A stretch of DNA of 64,000 nt from JBCCQL01 sp039414355 (GCA_039414355.1 JBCDJN010000013.1:3421-67420), one strand, 5' to 3'; positions 1-8,370 are shown, counted from the first letter of the stretch. The notes: a model not told the origin generated them from the letters alone. Made by a program: numbers and translations.

Positions 1-1096
1 AGACCGGCAGGCCCGCGCTCTCGGCCCGCTGCAAGAAGTGGTAGGCGTTGGGGTACTCCCAGCTGTTGTAAGCCCAGCTGCCGAGCAGGGTGATCTCCTT
101 CTTGCAGAAGTCCTCGTGGGGATTAATGGAAGCTGAGCCGCCGTCAACGAAGTGCCCGATCTCGCAGATGCTGCCACCCCGGCGGATGTACTTGAACATG
201 TTTGCCGCGGCTTGTGGGACGCCCGTGGTCTGGAAGCCAAAGTGGGCGCCAAGCCCCTTGGTCAGGCCCGCTACGGCATCTGCCAAGTCGTCTGCGGTTG
301 AGAAGTTCTTGTAGTTGAGCCGATGGTCGGCGCCCACTCTGGCAGCGAAGTCGAGACGGTGGTCGTTGCCGTCGATGGCGATGATGTTGTTCACGCCGAA
401 CGTCCGCAAGACCGCAATCATCATCAGGCCAATCGGGCCGCAGCCCTGAACGACAACCCGCGTGCGAAAGTTGAGAGCACTGCCGTGGGTCTTCGCACGC
501 TCAAGGGCGTGGCAGACAACCGCCGCGGGCTCGATGAGCACCCGTAGGTCTTCGCTCATCCCGTTTACCACAAAGACCGACGAGCCGGGGCGAATCACCA
601 AGTACTCGCCAAAGTAGCCGTTAAAGTGGTGGGTTGATGAGTCGGGCAGCAGCCCATAAACCCGAAGGTCGTCGCACAGGTTAGCCTTGAGAGGGTTGTA
701 CCTAGCGACGCCGCACTGCTCCGAGGTGCCAAGCACGCTGGTGACGACGTGATCGCCGACCTTGATCTCTTTGCCCACGCTGTCGATCTTCCACTTCGAT
801 CCGATCTCGATGACCTCTCCCGTGCCCTCATGACCGAGGACGTGAGGGGCGAGCCCAAACGGGTCGTGCAGATAGCAGTGGATATCGGTCCCACAGATAC
901 CGCACGCCTCAACTCGGACCAGGATCTCGTCCTCGGCGATCTGGGGGATGGGGTAGGCGCGAAGCTCGATTTGTTGCTTCTCGACGAGCATCGCGACGCG
1001 GCCAACCCCGCTCGACGGCGTCGCCGGGCGGTCGCCCTGGATGGCTTCACGGACCATGCGTTCGATCGTCTGCCGATCGATGCTTTGGTTCTTCAT
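1..1096 (-). CDS. Zinc-dependent alcohol dehydrogenase (MDR family), 3' end outside window, with N-terminal targeting-like extension
   Basis: Medium-chain dehydrogenase/reductase that should oxidise an alcohol or polyol with NAD(P). I read it by translating the reverse strand from the ATG at 1096; it is still open at the window edge, so the C terminus is missing. Visible motifs are the catalytic zinc loop CGICGTDIH, the GHEGTGEVIEIG segment and a Rossmann glycine motif GCGPIGLMM. The usual structural-zinc lobe keeps only two of its four cysteines (EQCG...NLCDD), so that site is probably degenerate. The segment resembles the clade sometimes annotated as phosphonate-associated alcohol dehydrogenase. 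Unusually, the enzyme starts with about 20 extra residues (MKNQSIDRQTIERMVREAIQ) forming a short amphipathic helix, then a Gly/Pro/Ser linker, as in cargo enzymes of bacterial microcompartments. Substrate unknown. The family call is secure; the targeting idea is inference. Confidence 0.85.
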   Translation of the reverse strand, partial: MKNQSIDRQTIERMVREAIQGDRPATPSSGVGRVAMLVEKQQIELRAYPIPQIAEDEILVRVEACGICGTDIHCYLHDPFGLAPHVLGHEGTGEVIEIGSKWKIDSVGKEIKVGDHVVTSVLGTSEQCGVARYNPLKANLCDDLRVYGLLPDSSTHHFNGYFGEYLVIRPGSSVFVVNGMSEDLRVLIEPAAVVCHALERAKTHGSALNFRTRVVVQGCGPIGLMMIAVLRTFGVNNIIAIDGNDHRLDFAARVGADHRLNYKNFSTADDLADAVAGLTKGLGAHFGFQTTGVPQAAANMFKYIRRGGSICEIGHFVDGGSASINPHEDFCKKEITLLGSWAYNSWEYPNAYHFLQRAESAGLPV

Positions 1097-1204
1097 TCTC
1101 AATCGCGTACGGTTCTGGAGCGTCTGTCAGCGAGGCTTCCCAGGCTTACCAGTTGTGTGACTAACTGTCCTGGCGCCTCCTAATTATCTCCTACCACACA
1201 CATC

Positions 1205-1914
1205 GTGTCAGCAGTGCGATTGCGAGGAATTCGCCGTGACGAGATCTACCGGTTTCGATTCTGTCATTTGCATCTGCGACGATTGATGCGTGTACGAGCC
1301 ATTCAACTTCTGCGTGACCGACGAGCAATCGGGCGTCAACCCGATCGATACAGCGCGCTTGGCCGAGCTGATCGCCGATCTAAAACGCCGCGAGCCGGCG
1401 CCATTCGTAACTCCTTCGCCGCACTCGGGCGAGAACTACGTTTGGCGCGTCGCGCGGCTTCGCAAGACTGCCGAGGCGATGATCGAAGCCGGGGCCGACA
1501 TGGTCATTGGCCACGGCGCTCATCGTGTCCAAGAGATCGATCGCATCAAAGGGCGATGGGTCTTCTACTCGATCGGCAACTTCGTCTTTAACTCGGACGG
1601 CGAGTTCGAGCTAAACCGATCGACCCCTTAAGCCTTCCCCTGTGGGTCCCACTCCGCCAGACGCCCCTGGGTTACGACGTGGGGGTCCGCGGCTAACCCA
1701 TCCACGGCGACAACCTCGCGACCGATTACCGACCACGGCCCGTCACCCTCGACGAAGCCAAGCAAGTCCGCCGGCTGCTGACTGTCTACGACTCGAGCGG
1801 CTCGCTTCACAACCACGCGAAGTGGGGGCGTGACGACTTTGGGTCCTGCGTCGCGCTAGGCTCGGCCCGCGACGGGCTTGATCCCCTGGCTCCGTCGGAG
1901 ACGGCAGGGATCTG
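1205..1914 (+). pseudogene. Remnant of a CapA-type metallophosphatase (poly-gamma-glutamate synthesis-like) gene
   Basis: Three adjacent stretches in different frames add up to the C-terminal half of a CapA-family protein. The clearest lies at about 1290-1631 and reads ADMVIGHGAHRVQEID followed by VFYSIGNFVFN, the typical CapA signature around the metal-binding His and the closing strand. A second piece at about 1707-1914, in the same phase but after a stop, reads RPVTLDEAKQVRRLL and WGRDDFG, compatible with the tail of such proteins. There is no intact N-terminal half and stops interrupt the frame at 1284 and 1629. I therefore call it a decayed gene. The function in the living organism is probably lost. 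Confidence 0.6.
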
Positions 1915-2013
1915 ATCCAGCCGGGAGAGGGTCGCTTCCAATTCGACGCCGACGGCGGGCTTCCGATTGACGTTTGGACCTACCGACCAGAGCGTCACGG
2001 CCCCGACGACCCG

Positions 2014-2745
2014 GTGCTGGTTGTGATGCACGGAACGCTCCGCAACGCGGACGAGTATCGCAACGCATGGATCGAGCACGCCGAGCGACTGGGTGCGCTG
2101 CTGTTGACGCCCGAATTCCGGCGCGACGATTATCCGTCTGGATACGGCTACCACCAGTTGAATGTGCTCACCAAGTCGGGTGAACCCGTGCCGCGGTGGG
2201 CCTGGGGTTCACAGCGAGTCGAGGCGTTGTTTGAGCACGTCGTCGCGGCTCTGGACCTCAATGCCGAGTCGTACTACCTCTACGGGCATTCGGCGGGCGG
2301 GCAGTTTGTTCATCGGTCGATGCTCTTGCTTCCTAGAATTCGGGCCCGCTTGGCGATTGCCGCGAATTCGGGCTGGTACACCATGCCCGATTTCGAGACG
2401 CGATACCCAGCGGGCCTTGCCGGAAGTCCAGCCGATGAAGAGCAAGTCTCGAGAGCCCTAAGCCGACGCGTTGTTGTGCACCTCGGCACGGCGGACAACG
2501 ATCCGGAAGACCCCTATCTGGCAAGTGGCGATGAAGCGATGCGCCAGGGCCCCCATCGGTTGGCCCGCGGCCAGGAGTTCTTCGGACGTTTGCAGAAGGC
2601 GGCCACTGATAGGATCGCTGACCTCGGCTGGCGCCTCGAACTGGCAGAGGGCGTTGGCCACTCGAACGCGGACATGGCGGCCTTCGCCGCCAGGCTGATC
2701 GAGGCCGACCTCGCCGAAACCAGCGCGAGCGCCGTTTCGCAGTGA
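2014..2745 (+). CDS. Alpha/beta hydrolase (esterase/depolymerase-like), 5' end apparently damaged
   Basis: Serine hydrolase of the alpha/beta fold. The nucleophile elbow GHSAGG, a probable acid in LGTADNDPED and the histidine in GVGHSNADM make a full triad. The first start codon in the open frame is the GTG at 2014, but that lies inside the fold: in-frame codons from about 1921 to 2013 already encode a typical first strand (LPIDVWTYRPE...DDPVLVVMHG). The frame is open back to 1882, where a stop (1879-1881) ends it, and it holds no ATG, GTG or TTG before 2014; a CTG at 1912 is the only near-cognate codon. The original start and any signal peptide thus seem to be lost, which fits the decayed gene directly upstream. 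The substrate cannot be read from the sequence. It is convergent with the cyanophycinase gene, ending 6 bp before it. Confidence 0.65.
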   Translation: MLVVMHGTLRNADEYRNAWIEHAERLGALLLTPEFRRDDYPSGYGYHQLNVLTKSGEPVPRWAWGSQRVEALFEHVVAALDLNAESYYLYGHSAGGQFVHRSMLLLPRIRARLAIAANSGWYTMPDFETRYPAGLAGSPADEEQVSRALSRRVVVHLGTADNDPEDPYLASGDEAMRQGPHRLARGQEFFGRLQKAATDRIADLGWRLELAEGVGHSNADMAAFAARLIEADLAETSASAVSQ

Positions 2746-2751
2746 CAGCGG

Positions 2752-3552
2752 CTAGGGATTGGCTGCCGGCTCGCGTAGTTCGCTCAGACGCAAGACCTCG
2801 CCGGCCGCGAGCACCAACTCACGCCTGGGCTGAGAAGAAGACGCCGGCCAAACGGCCGTCACCGTGCTCTCGCCTCGCACGGTGATCGCGCCATCGCGGA
2901 TCACCGCGGCGGTCGATTCGTCGATGCCTAAACCGGCGTAGTCTTCGAGTTTCGAGAGAACGCTTCGCAGCCGCGGCATGCGGTTGCGGGCAACGAAGTG
3001 TTGGTCAACGATCACGCTCGGTAAGAACCCGAATCCCGACCCGGTTTTCGCAACGGGGTTCCCGCCGGTGATCATTGGGTTCGACATCACCGCCGCGCCG
3101 GCGGAAGTACCGCCGACCACACCGCCCCGCTTGAGCAGGCGGCGCATTTCGGCTTCTACAAGCGTGCCGCCGTAGGTGGCGGTCAGGCGGCTTTGATTGC
3201 CTCCGCTGATCCAGACGCCGGTCGCTTGGCGTAGCGGCGTAACGAACTCGGCGTCTTCTGCCTTTTTCCGGTCGCGGGTGTGAATTACCTCGACCGAGGC
3301 AGCCCCCAGGTCACGCCAGCGTTTGATCCGACCGGAAACATAGTCGGCGTCGTCGGCATAGATGCTCGCTGTGGGGATCAGCACTAAGCGGGCCGCCTCC
3401 TTGCCCCCGGCGAGATCGATGAACTCGCTGCGGATTGAACTGGGAAGGCTCGACCCGCCAGCGATCACCAGCGCGCCCTCACCAAGAGCTTGAGCCGATG
3501 AGATAAGCAACAGCACGCTCGCTGCGAGCGTCTTTCGCAGTGAATTGATCAT
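2752..3552 (-). CDS. Secreted cyanophycinase-like peptidase (family S51)
   Basis: Cyanophycinases cut the storage polymer multi-L-arginyl-poly-L-aspartate to beta-Asp-Arg dipeptides. This 266-residue protein has the S51 layout: Ser150 in GGTSAGAAVM, His185 in VDQHF and Glu212 in GLGIDEST, as expected for the Ser-His-Glu triad. Residues 1-24 (MINSLRKTLAASVLLLISSAQALG) form a signal peptide, so the enzyme is exported, unlike intracellular CphB and like the extracellular CphE type. Length and motifs match the family. Its neighbour upstream on the same strand is an Lrp/AsnC regulator, and the divergent genes encode arginine-to-proline enzymes, which supports an arginine/cyanophycin role. A close paralogue lies at 6900-7841. 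Related S51 members also include other peptidases, so substrate identity is inferred. Confidence 0.85.
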   Translation of the reverse strand: MINSLRKTLAASVLLLISSAQALGEGALVIAGGSSLPSSIRSEFIDLAGGKEAARLVLIPTASIYADDADYVSGRIKRWRDLGAASVEVIHTRDRKKAEDAEFVTPLRQATGVWISGGNQSRLTATYGGTLVEAEMRRLLKRGGVVGGTSAGAAVMSNPMITGGNPVAKTGSGFGFLPSVIVDQHFVARNRMPRLRSVLSKLEDYAGLGIDESTAAVIRDGAITVRGESTVTAVWPASSSQPRRELVLAAGEVLRLSELREPAANP

Positions 3553-3725
3553 CGGCTACTCGCTTGGATTTCGGTGGGGATTGATCGTTTGTCGGACGCC
3601 AGCCGCGGCCCGTCTTGCAAGTGACACCGGCGCTACGACGGCGCGGAGGTACTACCAGTGGCAATCAGCAAGACGCTCGGCGACGCCGCTGACCTGTACG
3701 ATCGGAAGCGCCGCGTGGCCGCCAG

Positions 3726-4223
3726 TCACTCGCGCGTCTCTGTCAGTTGCTCGAGCAACGCCAGTCCCGATTGTCGGATCTGAGACTTCAATACGATCGC
3801 TGTATTGGTTCGTGCGGTTCCGGGGATGGCAAGCACACGCTCGAGGATCCGCATGATGTGTTCGTTCGACCGCGCGACAACCTGGCACAGCAGGTCGCCT
3901 TGCGCAGCGACGGAGTACACCTCAAGCACCTCGGGGATCGCCGAGAGTGCCTTGACCATATCAGCATCGACGACGCCCTGCTTCACTTCGATCGTCACAT
4001 ACGCCTTGACCCCAAAGCCAACCCTCTCCAGGTCAAGGTCGGGTCCGAAGCCCGTGATCACGCCCGACTCGGTCAGCCGCTCTAGTCGAGACTGGACGGT
4101 GCCACGCGCCACACTCAAGCGACGCGAGAGTTCGACCACCCCGACGCGCGGGCTGCTGCGAAGTTCCGCAATGAGACGCACGTCGAGGTCGTCGATCGAC
4201 ACGGCAGACTGACTAGCGGTCAT
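3726..4223 (-). CDS. Lrp/AsnC family transcriptional regulator
   Basis: DNA-binding regulator that senses amino acids. The 165-residue protein has an N-terminal winged helix-turn-helix (about residues 10-60: DLDVRLIAELRSSPRVGVVE, then SVARGTVQSRLERLTESGVI) and a C-terminal RAM ligand-binding and oligomerisation domain (about 70-150: VKAYVTIEVKQG, VLEVYSVAAQGDLLCQVVARS). It is divergent from the ornithine cyclodeaminase/arginine dihydrolase pair and lies upstream of the cyanophycinase on its own strand. This is the usual position for a local regulator of arginine or proline catabolism. The ATG at 4223 gives a family-typical start. The ligand is unknown. Confidence 0.9.
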   Translation of the reverse strand: MTASQSAVSIDDLDVRLIAELRSSPRVGVVELSRRLSVARGTVQSRLERLTESGVITGFGPDLDLERVGFGVKAYVTIEVKQGVVDADMVKALSAIPEVLEVYSVAAQGDLLCQVVARSNEHIMRILERVLAIPGTARTNTAIVLKSQIRQSGLALLEQLTETRE

Positions 4224-4373
4224 GGTTTCTCGTTCTTCTCGATGGGCAGAATGCCCAACTCGTCGTTGTTTGGCGGGACCGATCGACGAAATCGCCGAGC
4301 AGGTCTACCCAGGCTCACGCAAAGCGACTGGTCGCATGGACCATAAAATAATCGAAAGCAACTACAGAATGAC

Positions 4374-4389
4374 CATTGATTCGCCAATG
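4374..4389. promoter_or_regulatory. Small inverted repeat in the divergent lrp-type/ornithine cyclodeaminase intergenic region
   Basis: CATTG and CAATG arms separated by 6 bp sit in the AT-richer middle of the 221-bp divergent intergenic region. Lrp/AsnC proteins often bind such short dyads near their own gene, so this is a candidate operator. Only the symmetry is seen; binding is inferred and the arms are short enough to arise by chance. Confidence 0.25.
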
Positions 4390-4444
4390 ATAGCGACATA
4401 TCGTACCGCGCACGTCGAGTCGCCTCCCGGGCGCCGCGAAAGCG

Positions 4445-5752
4445 ATGTCTATCGCCGGTCTTCCGCCCCCTACTGAGACCCCGAGCCAACCCATGGACAA
4501 AGCCCCTGCCCCGGCGATCGAGCACCCCGCCGTCGAAGACGTCGAGGTCCGTGGCCACATCATCGACAGCCTGATCCTCCCGAAAGTGCTCGACTGCATC
4601 ACGGCCGAAGGGGGATCGTTCCACATCAAGAAGATCACGGTTGGTCACGACCGCGCCGACTCGAGCTATGCGAAGGTGGAGGTCCGCGCCGAAGACGATC
4701 AAACGCTGCAGAGGATCCTTGGGCAGATCGCCGATCACGGCGCCTCGCCCATTACCAGGAGCGACTGCCGGTTGGTCGAGGCGGACATCGCCGGGGCGTT
4801 CCCGGAGGGGTTCTACAGCACGACGAACCAACGCTCTGAGGTGCGGCTCGGGGGGGAGTGGGTCCCGGTCGCGCAGCAAGAGATGGACTGCGGCATCGTC
4901 GTCGAGCAAGGCGGCCGTGCACGCTGCGTTGCGATGTCCGATGTCGAGCCGGGCATGTCGATTGTCGTCGGCCATGTTGGTGTCCGGGTCTTCCCGCTGG
5001 AGCGGGCCGATCAGGACCACGCGTTTGCGTTCATGAACAGTCCTGTTTCGACGGAGAAACCGAAGCAGGTCATCATCCGCCAGATCGCTAAGCACCTGTA
5101 CGACAACCGCGCGGGCGGTGGCAAGACGCTGTTGGTCGGCGGCCCCGCGATTGTTCACACGGGCAGCGGCGCCCTCGTGTGCGACCTGATCCGCGACGGA
5201 TACATCCACAAACTCTTCGCCGGCAACGCCCTGGCGACGCACGACATCGAGCAGTCGCTGTTCGGCACAAGCCTCGGCGTCGACGTCCTCGAGGGGAACA
5301 TCACCGACGCGGGGCACGAGCACCACCTGCGGGCGATCAATCGGATCCGCCGATGCGGATCGATCGCGGGCGCGGTCGAGCAGGGTGTGCTCGAATCAGG
5401 AATCATGTACGAGTGCGTGAAGCAGGGCGTTGAGTACCAGCTGGCCGGGAGCATCCGCGACGATGGCCCTCTGCCGGACGTCGTGACCGACGCGTTGGAG
5501 AACCAGCGGAAGATGCGTGCAAGCGTCGCCGACGTGACCTTCTGCCTGATGGTCGCCACAACACTCCACTCAGTGGCTGTCGGCAACCTGCTGCCGGCGT
5601 GGGTGAACATCGTCTGCGTTGACATCAACCCTTCGACCGTCATCAAACTGAGCGACCGGGGCAGCTTCCAGACGATCGGCCTGGTGACCGATGTCGAGCC
5701 TTTCCTTCGTTCGCTGCTTGCCGAAGTCCGTCGCCTGGAGGAACAAGCGTGA
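4445..5752 (+). CDS. LOR/SDH-domain ornithine cyclodeaminase (archaeal/ArgZ-C type)
   Basis: The protein matches the TIGR00300 type of LOR/SDH proteins, which in archaea and as the C-terminal half of cyanobacterial ArgZ/AgrE convert ornithine to proline and ammonia. Of 435 residues, the first 25 are a Pro/Ala-rich leader; about 30-125 look like the saccharopine dehydrogenase N-like domain (GHIIDSLILPKVLD, GGSFHIKKITVG); about 228-245 carry the nucleotide-binding loop LLVGGPAIVHTGSG; and 258-270 the conserved LFAGNALATHDIE. The next gene starts with GTG overlapping this stop by 4 bp, so the two are translationally coupled. That partner encodes the arginine dihydrolase that is fused in front of this domain in cyanobacteria. 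An alternative start is the ATG at 4493, which would remove the unusual leader. The assignment as ornithine cyclodeaminase rests on family and context. Confidence 0.85.
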   Translation: MSIAGLPPPTETPSQPMDKAPAPAIEHPAVEDVEVRGHIIDSLILPKVLDCITAEGGSFHIKKITVGHDRADSSYAKVEVRAEDDQTLQRILGQIADHGASPITRSDCRLVEADIAGAFPEGFYSTTNQRSEVRLGGEWVPVAQQEMDCGIVVEQGGRARCVAMSDVEPGMSIVVGHVGVRVFPLERADQDHAFAFMNSPVSTEKPKQVIIRQIAKHLYDNRAGGGKTLLVGGPAIVHTGSGALVCDLIRDGYIHKLFAGNALATHDIEQSLFGTSLGVDVLEGNITDAGHEHHLRAINRIRRCGSIAGAVEQGVLESGIMYECVKQGVEYQLAGSIRDDGPLPDVVTDALENQRKMRASVADVTFCLMVATTLHSVAVGNLLPAWVNIVCVDINPSTVIKLSDRGSFQTIGLVTDVEPFLRSLLAEVRRLEEQA

Positions 5753-6624
5753 ACCGACCGCCAACCATCCTCATGTGTCCGCCCGAGCATTACGGGATCG
5801 AGTACGAGATCAACCCGTGGATGAGCACGAAGCGCCAGGTCGACCACGCCTTGGCCGTCGAGCAGTGGCGGGCGCTGCGTGCTTTGCTGATCGAACTAGG
5901 CGCGTCGATCCGCGAAACCCCGCCGGTGAAGGGCTGGCCCGACCTGGTGTTCACGGCCAACGCGGCGCTCATCTTCCACGAACGCGCGTTGCTGTCTCGC
6001 TTCAAGCATCCGCAGCGGCAAGGCGAAGAGCCGTACTATGAGCGTTCCTTGCGGAAAAACGGCTTTGAAGTTATCCGCACGCAGGACGATTTTTCCTTTG
6101 AGGGGGCCGGCGACGCGCTGTTTTGCGGCGACACCCTCTACGCCGGTTACCGGTTGCGGAGCGACGCCGGCGGACACCAACAGATCGGCGAGTCGCTGGG
6201 CGTCCGCGTTCTGCCGCTCGAACTTGTCAACCCGTACTACTACCATCTGGACACCTGCTTCTGCCCGCTGTCGCCGACCGAAGCGATCTACTTTCCGGAC
6301 GCTTTCGACGAATACGGCAAGCGTGTGTTGTCTGAATCGATCCCTAACCTCATCGAAGTTGAGGAGTCCGAGGCGTGCAGCTTCGCGTGCAACGCCGTGG
6401 TCGTCGGGCGTTCGGTTGTCACCAACAGTGGATGCTCCGACCTGCACGAGAAGCTGCGGCGGGCGGGCTACAAGGCCTTCGAGACGCCACTCAGCGAGTT
6501 CGTCAAAGCAGGCGGGAGCGCCAAGTGCCTTACGCTACGCCTCGACGGCGAAGAGGCGGCCGCGTGGCGCCAGCCGCCTACGGAGGCTGTCGGTCGTGAC
6601 GCGGACGATGAACGAATGGGGTGA
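5749..6624 (+). CDS. Arginine dihydrolase (guanidino-modifying superfamily, ArgZ N-domain type)
   Basis: Predicted to hydrolyse arginine to ornithine, CO2 and two ammonia, feeding the ornithine cyclodeaminase encoded just upstream. The 291-residue protein has the five-bladed propeller motifs of the superfamily: Asn71 in FTANAA, Glu118 and Asp122 in FEGAGDAL, His166-Leu-Asp168 in HLDTCFCPL and the nucleophile Cys260 in GGSAKC. The asparagines at 22 and 71 are the kind of residues reported to set arginine dihydrolases apart from deiminases; I place them from memory of ArgZ, so the dihydrolase/deiminase distinction needs a structure-based alignment. The GTG start overlaps the previous stop by 4 bp. 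About 25 residues after the catalytic Cys domain are not conserved-looking. Dimethylarginine hydrolase is the main alternative. Confidence 0.83.
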   Translation: MNRPPTILMCPPEHYGIEYEINPWMSTKRQVDHALAVEQWRALRALLIELGASIRETPPVKGWPDLVFTANAALIFHERALLSRFKHPQRQGEEPYYERSLRKNGFEVIRTQDDFSFEGAGDALFCGDTLYAGYRLRSDAGGHQQIGESLGVRVLPLELVNPYYYHLDTCFCPLSPTEAIYFPDAFDEYGKRVLSESIPNLIEVEESEACSFACNAVVVGRSVVTNSGCSDLHEKLRRAGYKAFETPLSEFVKAGGSAKCLTLRLDGEEAAAWRQPPTEAVGRDADDERMG

Positions 6625-6793
6625 CCCGCGCGTGCCCTGCTTTTGCATCGGTGTCACGGGCAGCGCTCCATGACCTCTCCACGCTCGCCATCGACGGTGG
6701 CTTTGTAGCGCCGCGATCGGCGCAGGCGCTATAACGTCGGCGCTGATGCGACACCTCAGCCGTTGCCGCGGACTCGCTGGAATCGGTCCAGCT

Positions 6794-6934
6794 CTAACGC
6801 CGTCGTCCCGCTTGGCATCCTAGACCGCACAGCAGCAGGGCCCAGGCTGCCGGCTCTGGGACTGATGACGAGCCCGCAGGGACTGTCGCGCCAAAGCTAT
6901 CACGCCACGCGTGCAGTTGAGCCTCCGAACACGT
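6794..6934 (-). pseudogene. Out-of-frame dockerin end and PEP-CTERM anchor of the second cyanophycinase
   Basis: Directly after the stop of the upstream cyanophycinase frame, another minus-strand frame reads AQLHAWRDSFGATVPAG, then SSVPEPAAWALLLCGLG and CQAGRRR. This is the second half of a planctomycete dockerin pair and a complete PEP-CTERM signal. It has no start of its own. It must once have been the C terminus of the gene at 6900-7841, now cut off by an indel near 6925-6935. Confidence 0.7.
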
Positions 6935-7841
6935 CGTTGGGCAGCGTCCGCGCAGGCGCGTTGAGGCTGTCACGCCAGACGGTGTAGTCGGCTGCGTCGA
7001 CGAGGCCGTCGTTGTTGTTGTAGTCACCGGCCAGCCCACTGAAAGCGGGCACTACCAACGCTTCGAGGCTAACCGTCTCGCCCGCTTCCATGACGAGTTC
7101 TCGGCCTGGCGTCGTCGAGGACGACGGCCAGATCGCGGTCACGGTCCGGTCGCCGACAACCGTCACAATGCCGTCGCGGACGACGACGGCCGTACGCTCA
7201 TCGATCCCGAGTCCCGCATGGTCGGGGAAGTCCGCCAGCGCCCGGCGGAGGCGGGTAATGCGGCCACGCTCGGTGAAGTGCTGATCGACCACCACGCCGG
7301 GGAGCAAGCCAAAGCCGGGCCCGATCTCGGGGACCGTGCTCCCGCCCTCGATCATCGGATCCCCCATGACAGCCGCCCCTGCCGAACTGCCACCGACAAC
7401 ACCGTCACGCGCCAAGAGATCATGCAAAGCCGCTTGCACAGGACCGCCGCCGTAGGCGGCCGTCAATCGCTCTTGGCTGCCGCCGCTCATCCAGACGCTA
7501 TTCGCCTCCTCAATGGGATCGGTGAAACCGCCCTGCGCGGCGACTTGCGGGGAACGCGTGTGCAGCACCGAGAACGAGTCCGCCGCGATGCCGTCGTTCC
7601 GCCAAGGCTCGAGGAAACCGTCTTGTTCGTCAGAGTCGTCGGCTCGGGAACTCGCGGTTGGGATCACAACCAAGCGTGCAAAGTCGACGCCACCGGCAGC
7701 TTGATGGAATGCAGAAAGCGCCTCGTCTGCAAGCCGTCCGCCGCCGGCGATCACCAGCGTTCCCGACGTCTTACCGTAGACACTCGCGCTCGAAACGCAC
7801 GCGAGAAGACCGAACCTCAGGACCAGCCGTATGGAACGCAT
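6900..7841 (-). CDS. Second secreted cyanophycinase-like peptidase (S51) with a truncated dockerin tail
   Basis: Paralogue of the protein encoded at 2752-3552, with the same catalytic set: Ser153 in GGSSAGAAVM, His188 in VDQHF and Glu215 in GLGIDERT. I start it at the ATG at 7841, giving a clear signal peptide (MRSIRLVLRFGLLACVSSASVYG); the open frame reaches further upstream but without family similarity. After the catalytic domain a dockerin-like calcium-binding repeat begins (GDYNNNDGLVDAADYTVWRD), which the first paralogue lacks. The frame then ends early in GGSTARVA, while the missing second repeat and PEP-CTERM anchor sit in another frame (6794-6934). As read, the protein would be secreted but not anchored. 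Both cyanophycinases flank the arginine genes. Confidence 0.83.
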   Translation of the reverse strand: MRSIRLVLRFGLLACVSSASVYGKTSGTLVIAGGGRLADEALSAFHQAAGGVDFARLVVIPTASSRADDSDEQDGFLEPWRNDGIAADSFSVLHTRSPQVAAQGGFTDPIEEANSVWMSGGSQERLTAAYGGGPVQAALHDLLARDGVVGGSSAGAAVMGDPMIEGGSTVPEIGPGFGLLPGVVVDQHFTERGRITRLRRALADFPDHAGLGIDERTAVVVRDGIVTVVGDRTVTAIWPSSSTTPGRELVMEAGETVSLEALVVPAFSGLAGDYNNNDGLVDAADYTVWRDSLNAPARTLPNDVFGGSTARVA

Positions 7842-8038
7842 TTGTCTTCTTCCTCGACAATCGATCCACTCAGCAGCCGTCGTGACGCCGATGCAGGACG
7901 GGTATCGCGAAGCCGACACAGCCTGGCTGGGAGATCCGCGTCGTCCGGCAGCCACTGTACGTGCACCCCATTGCGCCCAAAACCACCTTGCGCATGCGAG
8001 CACACACTAGCCGCATGATCGCATCACGCTAAGGCTGC

Positions 8039-8370
8039 TTGAAGCGGTTTACCGTCGGCGTGCCGATAACGCCGAATCGCGTCGCATCGCTCTTCGCCGC
8101 TGCAAACAAGCTCCCGCCGGACGCTCGGTCGGCATTGCTCGATGAGGAGTGCCGATCGGACCCGAACTACGGTCCCAGCGCGAGGGGTTGCACCGCACCG
8201 ACGACCGTACCTGGCGATGGAGTACGTGACGAGCGTTCCGCTCAGCGACGATTGCAACCAGGTACAGCTTCTCTGTTGCCGATCGGCCAAGGCCAAGGCT
8301 GTTTGTCCACGTCTGCTGGGCGGTACAACATGCCTATCAGAAGGGAGTCATCTGTCGCGCCAGCCGCCGC
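8039..8370 (+). pseudogene. Decayed Ser/Thr protein kinase remnant
   Basis: Short blocks in different frames match planctomycete Ser/Thr kinases. SLFAAANKLPPDARSALLDEEC (from about 8085) is the usual N-terminal leader, RPYLAMEYVTSVPLSDDCN (about 8200-8260) is the hinge segment, and VCWAVQHAYQKGVICR (about 8302-8350) corresponds to the HAHQKGVIHRD catalytic loop with the Asp lost. The glycine loop, DFG and C lobe are absent. The gene is dead. The order of the blocks is right for a kinase, so this is not chance similarity. Confidence 0.65.

Noticed and set aside
4220..5326. Long 368-codon open frame on the minus strand over the ornithine cyclodeaminase gene
   Set aside because: It mirrors a well-conserved gene on the other strand, is rich in Arg/Asp/Val as shadow frames are, and has no motif.
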